From Xanthoparmelia taractica (taxonomy: Eukaryota; Ascomycota; Lecanoromycetes; Lecanorales; Parmeliaceae): a stretch of DNA of 64,000 bases. Below, one piece after another: positions 54,761 to 64,000 of the stretch. Within the stretch, counting starts at the first letter, position 1. Every line of letters starts with the position of its first letter. Below the pieces are notes generated by a model. The model ran no database searches. It was not told the DNA's origin and worked only from the letters and a program-made list of their open reading frames with translations. Made by a program: the position numbers and the translations under genes. The stretch is from contig MU853185.1 of the NCBI GenBank assembly GCA_033085395.1, forward strand, positions 62,001 to 126,000, written 5' to 3'.

Positions 54761-56176
54761 TTGCTTTTTCATCTGACCTATAACTACATCATGACGACTG
54801 TAGCACCCGCTACGAATCTGACAGCCTCACAGATGTACCATGGCTGGATGCCAACGCCCGATGTACGAGGTACTACAGATCTCCTTTGGAGCTGTTTCTC
54901 TACAATCGCTCTATGTGTCTGGACCGCGATTCATCTTCCTATCCCCTCCTATTCAAGAGAGAAACCTAGATTCTCAGTCAACTGGAGAAATTGGTTGAGA
55001 CAAAAGATGAAGGAGAGCAGACTTGTTCCTGCGCTGATCAGCTTTGTTGTCCCGGAGTTTCTGGCCTTCCTCGCTGTTCAGGAATTTTTGAAGGCCCGCG
55101 CCACCAGAAAGAGCCTTGACCTTACCAGCAAAGGGCTCATCCATTCCTTTTTTCTTAATATGGGAGGCTTCTGTCTCAGGTCTCCAGATGGGACGCTTTT
55201 TCAGTTGGATCACAGTCTGCTGGTCAATCTAGCCAATGGATCCGAGGCAACATCTGACTCTGATGAAACTGACACGACGAGTGAAACCTCTGTCAGATGT
55301 CATCCAGAGTGTTGGATTCATGGATTGGACAATCTCAGCGAGCGTGGCAATTCAGGCGTCATCGAACACAAAGCCACGTCCGATATTGACAGCGCTAATG
55401 CAACTGGCTCGATCTTTTTTGCGTCCCCTACCGAGGAGTGGATACATGAGTTGGCTAAATTTGACGAGAACGATATCACAGCACTATCCAAGGGAGATAG
55501 CTCGACAAAGACGATTGCATGCTTCCAAGCACTGTGGTTCGTAACCCAGGTCATATCCCGAGTGGTTGAAAGTCGAGCAGTGACCCTGCTGGAAGTCAGT
55601 ACCTGCGCTTATGTCTTTTGTGCCTTCATCACCTACGTTGCGTGGTGGAAAAAGCCGCAGAATTGCTCTGTGCCCTTGATGATCGACTGCTCCGACGACG
55701 TGATTGCGAGACTCCCTAGATCAGGTTACGGAGATATTGAGGGCACCTGGGCAGAATTCATTTGGAGTGGGGCTTCATGGGAAGTTCCCGACACCGACGA
55801 CTTTTCACCCTTGCCTTTCGCGTTATCGTTTAATGCATTGCCCTTATGTTTTGGAGCGATCCATGTCGCAGCATGGAAAATCGCTCTCCCGTCTCAGATC
55901 GAGCTATGGATGTGGCGGTCAAGTACAATAATTTGTTGTGGCTATCCCTTCGTGATCTCCATGCCTTGGGAGGCGTGGAATCTAATAAGACATCGCTCTT
56001 TTTCAGGAGCCTTTTATGGCCTCACACGCCATCTTTCCTGTTGGCCAACCATGGTACTCACATTCTATGTTGCCGTCCGAGTATATATGATCATTGAGAT
56101 CTTCATCAGCTTGCGGTCGCTGCCTCTCAGCGCTTACGATACCGTGAATTGGTCGGCCAGTGTACCTCATATATAA
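54761..56176 (+). CDS. Fungal polytopic membrane protein of unknown function
   Basis: A single-exon ORF of 471 residues. The first ATG is at 54761; a second at 54791 (MTTVAPATNLTASQ) may be the real start. The N-terminus GWMPTPDVRGTTDLLWSCFS followed by TIALCVWTAIHLPIP and a VPEFLAFLAVQEF segment is a pattern common in a large family of fungal integral membrane proteins. These have an RGT-x-D-(I/L)-x-WSC lead-in, HLN/P-I-P and then a PE motif. Later helices include LLEVSTCAYVFCAFITYVAW, LPLCFGAIHVAAW and TMVLTFYVAVRVYMIIEIF. The middle (about 150-260) is soluble and acidic. Function and location are unknown; some members lie near heterokaryon-incompatibility or secondary-metabolite loci, but nothing of that kind is seen here. 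Confidence 0.78.
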   Translation: MLFHLTYNYIMTTVAPATNLTASQMYHGWMPTPDVRGTTDLLWSCFSTIALCVWTAIHLPIPSYSREKPRFSVNWRNWLRQKMKESRLVPALISFVVPEFLAFLAVQEFLKARATRKSLDLTSKGLIHSFFLNMGGFCLRSPDGTLFQLDHSLLVNLANGSEATSDSDETDTTSETSVRCHPECWIHGLDNLSERGNSGVIEHKATSDIDSANATGSIFFASPTEEWIHELAKFDENDITALSKGDSSTKTIACFQALWFVTQVISRVVESRAVTLLEVSTCAYVFCAFITYVAWWKKPQNCSVPLMIDCSDDVIARLPRSGYGDIEGTWAEFIWSGASWEVPDTDDFSPLPFALSFNALPLCFGAIHVAAWKIALPSQIELWMWRSSTIICCGYPFVISMPWEAWNLIRHRSFSGAFYGLTRHLSCWPTMVLTFYVAVRVYMIIEIFISLRSLPLSAYDTVNWSASVPHI

Positions 56177-57213
56177 ATCAGAAAGTTATATCATACCAAT
56201 CACAAAGGCGCGAATCCCATCATCTATTTAAATCCAGCAAAGGTTTCCCGTAGAAAAGCCCAATCTGTAATCTGAGTGACTTCGCATGGAGAGATTCTTA
56301 TTGGCTCACAGGTAAGAGCAAAGAGGTCGAGGAGGGCTCACGCTTTCATTCATTACTAGTCTTAGCACTCGTGCAGACGTTATACATTTTGAAGATGCAC
56401 GAGATTTCAATGCAAACTTTCCCAATCCTTGGTGAGTAAATGGCTCTGAGAACGATCGAACTCGTCAATATCGCCCGGTCGGCGGCAACATAAACACCTG
56501 CCGACCTTGGCAACATCATCGGCGGTGCCTACCCAAACCTCTGACTCACCAACAGGACAAAGTCCCTCTGCTTCTTCTACAAGCTGATAGTGGCAATCGT
56601 GCCGGATGTCTTGAGGAGCGCGGCGCTAGGTGCTGCGCTTGCCGGGCATTGAAATCTGTCGTTTATTGGTTTGTGATGGCAGGATGACCGGATGTTGACC
56701 CCAGGTTCAGGATTTCCTAGTAAATTCTATTCGCCTTCCATTCTCTACAGTGCTAGGGTTCTTCTTGTGCACATTGAAGGTGTGGAATGTCACTTTACGA
56801 GAATAATTCCCCACGAGAGCCTACACCTGTCGATACTAGTGGCACCTTAAAGACTGGTTATGTCCCATGTTCAAATAGTCGCGCCCTGATCTCTGCATAA
56901 GGCTCGCTTGCCTATCAAACATACTCAAGGTATACAATGCAGCTGTACACGCCACCAAACCATATAAGTATTCCAGATGGGACTTCTTCTCCTCCACATC
57001 AACCTTCAATCCTTGACCCAGATCCCCTCGCCTCAATGATGTTCCGCCATTCCCGGTTGGCCGGTCGTTAAAAAGGCCGCCCAGGAGGCGACAAATGCTC
57101 TCTCCCTCCTCTTATTCTCCTCCCATCTCCAGAGGATACCCTCGTAAGCATGCCACAACCCCTTCCCTACCAAGAGAAGCACGCCAATCTCTACCGACTG
57201 AAAATCTAGCACG
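56177..57213. other. Intergenic, no supported gene
   Basis: About 1 kb after the membrane-protein gene. Only short ORFs without domains are present (for example 56836-57036 minus). Confidence 0.4.
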
Positions 57214-57317
57214 CTATGCTATATCCCTCCCAAGTCCCACACTAAAACCTCCAGCACTTGCAACAAGACAATCCATACGGTCGGTGCACCCTCCCCCTTC
57301 TTCGAGATTGCCAACTG

Positions 57318-57550
57318 TGGCACTGTGACCTGTGCTCTTTGCGAAATCCGCGATTTTGCATTCATCCTCGTCCACTATTGGAACATTGTTGATCATAGCA
57401 CTGTGACCTGTGCTTTTTTGCGATATCCGCATATTTTGGATTTCACCAACCACATCCACGAGTCCGAGGTTGTTAATGATAGTAGTGTAACCTGTGCTCT
57501 GTACGAAATCCTGTTGGAGCATTATTGGTGATAGTACTGTGACCAGTGCT
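57318..57550. repeat. Imperfect tandem repeat, units of 52-84 bp, four copies
   Basis: The core CACTGTGACCTGTGCTCTTT recurs with changes at 57321, 57399, 57483 and 57535. In the first three copies it is followed by a (G/A)CGA(A/T)AT-CC-like segment; spacings are 78, 84 and 52 bp. On the minus strand it falls in one 124-codon frame (57214-57588) encoding repeated STGHSAT-, STGHSAM- and STGYTTI-type blocks, each followed by NN or GN. This may be a relic of a protein with short repeats, or a minisatellite. Confidence 0.6.
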
Positions 57551-57588
57551 CTTCTCCTTGAAGGTCTAGATGATCTATCTACCAACAA

Positions 57589-60500
57589 ATACTGTCTTTT
57601 TGGCGGGGCGATATGCTAAAAAGCCCAGTTATAATAAAAGGGTTCGTATTAGCTATCTCGTTTCGCGTGTAGGACAGGTACTCTTTCTTCCGCTAAACTC
57701 TGGTTTATTATTTGGTGTGTGTGTCTAATATTGTGTAGGAAGTATACATGAAAGCCCTTTGCTAGCTCTGGCGTGGACGTGAAAGGATAAGTAGCGGGGT
57801 GTGAATTCATGGACATGTCTCTCAATTTCTTGTTTCCAGACATTGGTCGCTTCGTGGCTTGCCAACAGGCCAGGTTTGTTTCTCCGCTTTCTTCCCAGCG
57901 CTGATCAATATTGCGCGTGCTTCGCTCTGTTTTATCACTGAAATCGAAATTCCTAGAATAAGAGGCGGTTTTTTCTTATCAGTAACCCGCTTCTTTTCAA
58001 TTGTTCTCGGAATACTCCCGATGTGGTTTTTCTTTGTCAATGAAGCTCTTCGGTTCAAATTGAATTTTTGAAGCTAAGACTGCATTGTTTAATATTAACG
58101 AAACTGAAGAAATTTTGCACTCGAGGAAGGGGGTATTTGATTACGCTCTAGCAAAGGCACCCGCTTCGGGACGCTATGGAACTGTTTGAGGGTCAGCATC
58201 GGGAAATAGTCTTTGATCTCGTTCTTCCAGACCCCCAGGGCCTGTGAGCGTGCCAATATCAGTCTGGCCTTGTGTTTCCTCTTGGCGATCTTGGCCGATA
58301 GTCCATCAACTTTGTTAACGAACGAGCTAGTCCGGTCTGTTTCTGCCTGGTTCCCTCACTACTTACCGTTCTTTGGTCAGTCGCTTCCATAAAAGCGTGG
58401 AACCCGTTGAGTGTTCCAGTGTAGCTAAACAGACTGAGGAGTCTGCGTGGATAACTTATATTGATGTAGGGTGATGACGTTTGACCCATATTTGCTAGAA
58501 TTGACGAGCTTGCTGTGGTAGCCTGGCGCCCTAACACCTGTCGGTCGTTGAGAACACGGTTTGACCAACTCCCAAGTCGCGGAGATACATCGTGGACCCG
58601 ATATTGCCCTTTGAACTTGTGGGTTCAGCGAACTATGGCTTTAAGAGACGTCTTGATATCTGATGTGCGCATGGCGTAAGAGACAACTGCGCTCCATCTC
58701 AGACATTTACCTCGCAGAGCTTTCCGCTTTGAAACAACTAATTAGTGAGGCGACAGGAGCAAGTAGTGGATATTTTTAAGAAGACGCCGACATAATATAT
58801 TCATCTCAGCTCGGAACTGGCTGAATTTCCTCAGCCCATAATCGCGATTATGGGTAAGATGAAGAATATTCTGGCACTGTAGGCCACAGGCATCAAAAAA
58901 AGAAACAGAGACACGCATTGAATTCACATCTTGCGGAAGCGATGCCAAATGCAAAGTGTTTTCGTGCTCTATCAATATCTCGCTGATATCGCTGAATGCG
59001 TAACCAGCGTTCTCGGGGCGGACTAACATGCAAAGGGGCAGTTTTCCCAGTCTTTGTGCTTGCGGTACCCTTTTTTCGAGACTCGCACTTCCGTCCTTCA
59101 TGGCCGAAATCTTGTCAAGGCCATTACCGCTCAGTAACAAGCGCGCGGACTTGAGAGACATTGCGAGAAGAAAGACTTATTCCATTGAGGATGTTGAATC
59201 TTGTACGCCCAGCGCGTAATAATTGAAAATACGCGTAGATGAAAGTCTCATCAATGAAACCTGCGTCTAGTATCGGCAAGCAATATGATATGGGGATTAA
59301 AAAGGCTGGACGAAAAAGTGATCTTCTATTTGAAGCTATCACAGGAAGAAGGGTGACGTAGGCTTTGTGAACAAAGCACGAGAAAATGGGGAAATCCCTC
59401 GAAAAGAGGAGCCACGTACGCTTAAGGCTGTGAGACAAAAAAACACTATAAGACGCAGAGAGACCTCCTCTTGTATGATACGCTGAAGGATTTCGTTATG
59501 CTTGGTTGAGCGCGTTCGCTCCCGCTGAACCTGGTTCTCCGCATCTGCTAATACACTGAAAGACTGGTTCTCGTGGTGTGAGAAATCTATCTATCTGCTC
59601 TAGCTAGAAGCGCCTCCTGCCAAGGGTCGCAGGTGCCATCCCACAACGCCTTTCTTAAGCATGCCAGTCGCCCTGCAAATGACGTAGGATAGGTACCACT
59701 AGGGGAACACCAGGCAATGACTCAGTCAGTAGTGATAGTGACCGGGTGAAAAAAGAGGTGGGACAGGTAATTCTAGCACAAGCAGTACTTTCCACAAGTT
59801 GCGTTTAATCCTTCCCTGGCGCGACCGGAGTCCCAAGCCTTTGCGGACAATCTTGAGCTGTAAGGCTTTCGAGGAGCTGCTCTTGGTCTAGGTACTTCGC
59901 TCACTGGTTGATCGACGATTTATATACGAGGATCCGACGACGGCAAGGAATGAAGTGAGTCCGACGAGCTGATGACCTAGTAAGCCGACAGTAAATGTAG
60001 AGAATGTGGAAGGGAATCGTCCACGTGTAAGACTTGCGAAAGGCTTTTATAGACCCTTCAGGGGCATTGTCTGAAGAAAGAGTAGTTGCTGTTTGAGGAC
60101 GGCTTTTCGCCCAGGAAGACGCTTCCTCCGTAAGCAACAGCTCGAGTACTTGGGTATAGCCATAAAAAGGAACAATTCGGTTAGCTGTATCACCTTCTAG
60201 CTCTTGAGCAAAGTTATTCAGCCATCCAGAAGCCGACTGATCCTACTCAGAGAAGGTGGCATAGAACTTAACTCAGTTCGCAGTGTGGTCATGGTGGGAG
60301 ATTCTAATACACTAGGCGTGAGATTTAAAGGGGTTGGTGACGACAATCGACTGGTGAGGTAGAGAATAGTGTCGACGCTGGCAAGAAGAAAGAGGGAGAT
60401 ACATTAGGAAAGTGGTTTCATTCTTTCTCGGGAATTTCTTGCGAGCATTTCGAAACTTCTCACACGATGCAGATTGTACGGCCGAGTTTTGTCCCCCTCA

Positions 60501-61799
60501 ATGATGCTTCGTACTCGTACCACCAACATCGCTCATATAATCTTTCCAGATGTCTTTCACTTCAGTCTCCTGATGCTGTGCCACGAATTGTGGTTAGGGT
60601 CACACATTATGTGCGCCCAATGGCTGGCTGGTTTCATCATCGGCTTTGAGGGTTACGCTTCAGATACGAGCGTTCCAAGAAACGACATCTGGGCTAATTA
60701 GCAGAACTCGAAGTACGCCCGACGCTTTTGACGAGAGGATGAATCCTGAAGGACTGGGCGGTCCTTGATACCAGCGGTCAGAGCTGGTACCCTACTGGTC
60801 AAGGGGATTCTGATTGGATGTAAGGTGCTCCCAGTGCCGGTCCAACGAATCTCTACCTGATTCTCAAGCGTTTATCCAAAAAATTTGTGAAGGGTGAAAA
60901 CAATAATCAGGCATCCAAGTAGTCAACCCAACGATAAACGAATAGAAACAGGAAACCAAAAACATCACATCCTCCGCAAGTAGATCTGCCATCATCGGAT
61001 TTACTACCTTGTATTCAAGACGTATGTTTGTTGTTTACACTCTTGTATCGGTCGGTCTTGTCCGGTACCAACGCTTGTGGGTTTTGTGTGTTAAGGTTTC
61101 TATCTGCCAGTAGCGTTACCACATCGTGGCTCCCTTGGATTTGACTCAATCAAAAAATTAGCATGCTGATCAGCGCCATGCCGTCTAGGTACTTATCTCT
61201 TGCCATTGGCACATGTAGGCGGTATGCTGATCACTTCGAGGCGTCCCATCAAGCAATCGGATGAAGGCTTTGTCAGCGCGATATATGTGAGACAGCGTAG
61301 TTGATAGGACCTCTTATCCTCTCTAGTCATATCGACGGGAATGGGCTTTATCTACGCCCGTGAAGGTTTACTCTGTCTTTGCTGGTCAGGTTGGCTACGA
61401 TTTCAGTGCAGCCCCGCGGTGCTTGAAATGAAGCTTTGGCTGCATCGAGCTGAGCAAGAGTGTAAGGCAGTGAGAAATTTTGCGTTTCGGTTGTAGATAT
61501 GACTGCCGTAAATTTTTGATATCGAGTCGATAGAATAACACCGGTGAGGTAGAAAGGAGAGGATGGCTTCGGGTATTTGCTCTTGGCTATGTCTTATCCG
61601 AAGATGTCAAAGGGATCTAAATAATTCGCCGCTAGATTTATTGTCTGCCTTTCGCCCTTTCCAAGACTGAATGCTGAGCTCGAAGAGGATGTCATGATGA
61701 TGTTAGATGGTGTAAGGAGCTTGAGTGTAGGATGAAATGATAATGGTATTGTTGAGGTGTTTCGGAGAGAGGAGAATAAGGAAGAAAGAAGCCTGGCTT
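57589..61799. other. Gene-poor stretch, no supported gene
   Basis: 4.2 kb without a recognisable gene. ORFs (57822-58058, 58259-58537, 58742-59161 and 59124-59438, all minus) show no domain. The longest, 58742-59161 (139 codons), begins MSLKSARLLLSGNGLDKISA and carries a protein-like stretch (KRVPQAQRLGKLPLCMLVRP), but it stands alone. The region is not visibly RIP-affected. Confidence 0.35.
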
Positions 61800-62051
61800 C
61801 TACATGGCAAAGAAGATTTCCGTCGCCAACATATTTATCTTTAGCTCCTGAACTGTGAGCAGGTGATATGTATAGCGGTGGTTGAAGTACCTCTGATCAA
61901 GCTTGCTTTGAGCTTCGGTCTCTCGAAGTAGAGACCCGACGGTGAAGACCTTATACTCCCTTCCGTCGATATATATGTCGAGCTTCGTAGCTCTAGGCGC
62001 AGGTTTGGCCTTATCAGAATGGGCCTCGTCATCAACCTCTTCTGCGGCCAT
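61800..62051 (-). CDS. Small ORF, paralogue of the fragment at 43.6 kb
   Basis: An 83-residue frame starting at ATG 62051 (MAAEEVDDEAHSDKAKPAPR). It reads TKLDIYIDGREYKVFTVGSL, then LRETEAQSKLDQRYFNHRYT and YHLLTVQELKINMLATEIFF, and stops at 61800. The last ~45 residues align without gaps to 43562-43690. It lacks the C-terminal extension seen there. Nearby minus-strand frames (62336-62560, 62842-63072 and 63148-63384) could be upstream exons of the same decayed gene, but I could not join them with confidence. Family unknown. Confidence 0.45.
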   Translation of the reverse strand: MAAEEVDDEAHSDKAKPAPRATKLDIYIDGREYKVFTVGSLLRETEAQSKLDQRYFNHRYTYHLLTVQELKINMLATEIFFAM

Positions 62052-64000
62052 TAGTGCCTTTAGGCGAGCCAAAGTATACAGTTAGGTGGACATATATGTC
62101 GGTCATCCTATCATCCGGCTAAAGTCCACAAGCAGAACAGGGTAGTCACCACACATGAATCGCTTGTTGTTTCGTTATATGAATGCCTTGTAGTGACCAC
62201 GAGTGCTTGCACCGTAATGCGAGATAACAACCATGAGTCTTTATCTGATCGAATCAACAGGCTGATGTAGATGAGGACATCTCGGTCCAATTCTTTGTTC
62301 CAGTTGCAGGTAATAAATGGATGGTGCTTTGCATTTTAGACAAAGATCTCCGAAACCATATTCTTGTCCAGCTCCACCAGGTCGAATGTTGTACGATCTC
62401 TCTTGTTGTTGAGCATGACTTTAAGGCTCATCTTGTCCTTCTTATCGGATTGGGCGTAGACATGTGAGCCTTTCATATCCTTCGCTGTGCTGGTGCCTAT
62501 CTGGTAATGCCCATCTTCTTCCTCAGGGCTTTCGTGGACAATGGCATCAAATGGATCCAAGTCTTCAGGCGTGTAATTAAGTGTTTTACCCCCGCCCTCT
62601 CAGGCGTCATTACTGAGGTAGGAGCGAGACTTCGAATCCGTGTACCAAGAGCATATCTGTCAGTGCGACCGGTGACTCAAACGTTACATCAGTCAAACAA
62701 ATGGTAACATCTTCTTCGCGATAGGTCGTAGCCCCAATTGTTGACGGCGATCTTTGGATTTGGATCCCTGCTATTGCAGACCGCAATCAGCTTCTCCCAA
62801 TACTACCTAGTCCGCCGGCACGCGAAGCATGACAGAATAGATCAATGACTGTCAGATACGATCGCAGAGAATCTACGCTCAGTGAAATGCCTGATCAGTG
62901 TGCTGAAGGATTTCCTTTGCTTGGTGCAGAGTACTAGCAAACTAACCGTCACTGGTAGATGACCACGCTTATGGTCGATCGTGGTGCTTTCCTTTTCCCT
63001 GATATAGTCTGGAACATTAGCTTCCCTTCCATCCCATTGTACAGGGCCACGCGATCGGTGTCCATTCTCCAATGCTATATGAAGTGACTGTTGTGGTCAA
63101 GCTCGATTAGTCCGACCCAGCGGTAGGTGACGTATAATACGTCAAGATCACAGAGAGGCTGATATTGTTTGGCTAATCTGGGAATGAGACCGAGCAGGGG
63201 AGGGTGTCCCCCTGGCTATCGCGGTCAGGTCGTCGTATATGCGCAAAATGACGTCCGGCTTGAGGTTCTCGAACCTATAGTGCAACACGAGGTAAGGTGA
63301 TAACCGATTCAAAACAAAGTCAAGTGAGAATAACAGCACGCCACACTTCGAATACTTCCTTTTCCGATCGCTCAACGTAGACATGAAGCGCAGATAAACC
63401 CACTCAGGCTAAACTCTCACGCGTGGCGTTAAACGTTCAAGTCAGACAAAAAGCTGAGATAATCGAAAATCCTATGCGAGCACTCCGAGCATTGGTATCC
63501 GGCCTTTTGCGTCCACGACACACTGCGGCACCCTTCTACTAGAGCGTTGAGCGTTATGTTGTATGTCCATCGCTAAAAAGCCGCCTTTGCGCTTGACTTC
63601 GCTTGTAGAATGTCTGGTCTTATTCGTGGAAGGTATTGGCTTTTACCGGTGTTGGTCGATTTTACTATGGTCACAGTCCAGACCGACGCGCATGAAGCGC
63701 CTCTGTACAAGACACACATCCATGGCGCACGTATGGTGCCCCTGGGAAGGCAACGTGTCCTGGATCGACGGGTCGTCGGTACGCTGGGGACATAGGCCCA
63801 TTGCACGTACATATGGTCAATTCGAAAATTGCGTAAGAACGCTATGGTCTCCGTCGGTCCATCCTTTGTTACGTTCACCGGCTTCTCTTAAGGCCACGAC
63901 CATATACGTCATGAAGACGCGGTCGTTACTTCATGAGAATCCCGACGCTCTCAGCTGACATCGGAAACAGTCCTGTTAAAAGTGGACGTGGAGGTGTAAT
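62052..64000. other. Relic-like stretch to the right edge
   Basis: Minus-strand frames at 62336-62560 (MDPFDAIVHESPEEEDGHYQ, with an acidic start), 62842-63072 and 63148-63384 look protein-like and could belong to a multi-exon gene ending at 61800, possibly decayed. No domain is recognised. 63563-64000 has only overlapping ORFs on both strands. Confidence 0.35.

Noticed and set aside
1..64000. CRISPR arrays, rRNA genes and bacterial-type operons
   Set aside because: No regularly spaced identical repeats or rRNA-like sequence were seen. Introns and gene content are fungal.

Overview
The window looks like a chromosome segment of a filamentous ascomycete (Pezizomycotina). The evidence is: short spliceosomal introns of about 43-83 nt with GTRNGT-type donors and CTRAC-like branch sites; orthologues of fungal housekeeping genes (MAK5, TRM7, NCR1, RSM1-like, MET22/HAL2, an AP-1/YAP1 bZIP factor, SPF30); a DUF2433 protein, which I know only from fungi; and an 8-kb AT-rich block with the pattern left by repeat-induced point mutation (RIP), meaning TpA-rich, almost no CpA or TpG, CpG kept, and no ORF of 60 codons in any frame. 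I cannot name the species.

Layout. 1-3.4 kb: a DUF3431 gene cut by the left edge, a broken Cys-rich ORF and a 275-bp MITE-like element with 15-bp terminal inverted repeats flanked by TA. 3.4-8.4 kb: MAK5 (minus) and TRM7 (plus) share a 150-bp divergent promoter, followed by a secreted 12-cysteine protein. 8.95-17.0 kb: RIP-degraded transposon graveyard with nested palindromes, tandem repeats and a 25-bp A-run. 17.9-33.5 kb: a dense conserved block holding a DUF2433 phosphoesterase-fold/RGG protein, NCR1 sterol transporter, RSM1/NIPA-like C3HC zinc finger, HAL2 bisphosphate nucleotidase, AP-1 oxidative-stress factor and SPF30 splicing factor. 33.5-49 kb: a gene-poor accessory stretch without strong RIP, holding a CCHC zinc-knuckle ORF, decayed genes, a CTG repeat and a 35-bp direct repeat. 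49-56.2 kb: a three-gene island with an ATO/GPR1-FUN34-YaaH transporter, a divergently transcribed giant fusion gene and a polytopic membrane protein. 56.2-64 kb: gene-poor relic sequence with an imperfect tandem repeat and a small ORF that is a paralogue of a fragment at 43.6 kb.

Most notable is 50,566-53,424. Eight exons join in phase, with no stop, into an 835-residue protein: an N-terminal medium-chain dehydrogenase/reductase (MDR) fused through a polar linker to a C-terminal SfnG-type, FMN-dependent dimethylsulfone monooxygenase. It lies head to head with the ATO-family transporter, over a 540-bp shared upstream region. Together they suggest an accessory module for taking up or oxidising small organosulfur or carboxylate compounds, perhaps carried as a self-contained reductase-monooxygenase. 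That functional reading is inference.

Exon coordinates were worked out by hand from splice signals, phase and family resemblance. No database search or RNA evidence was available.
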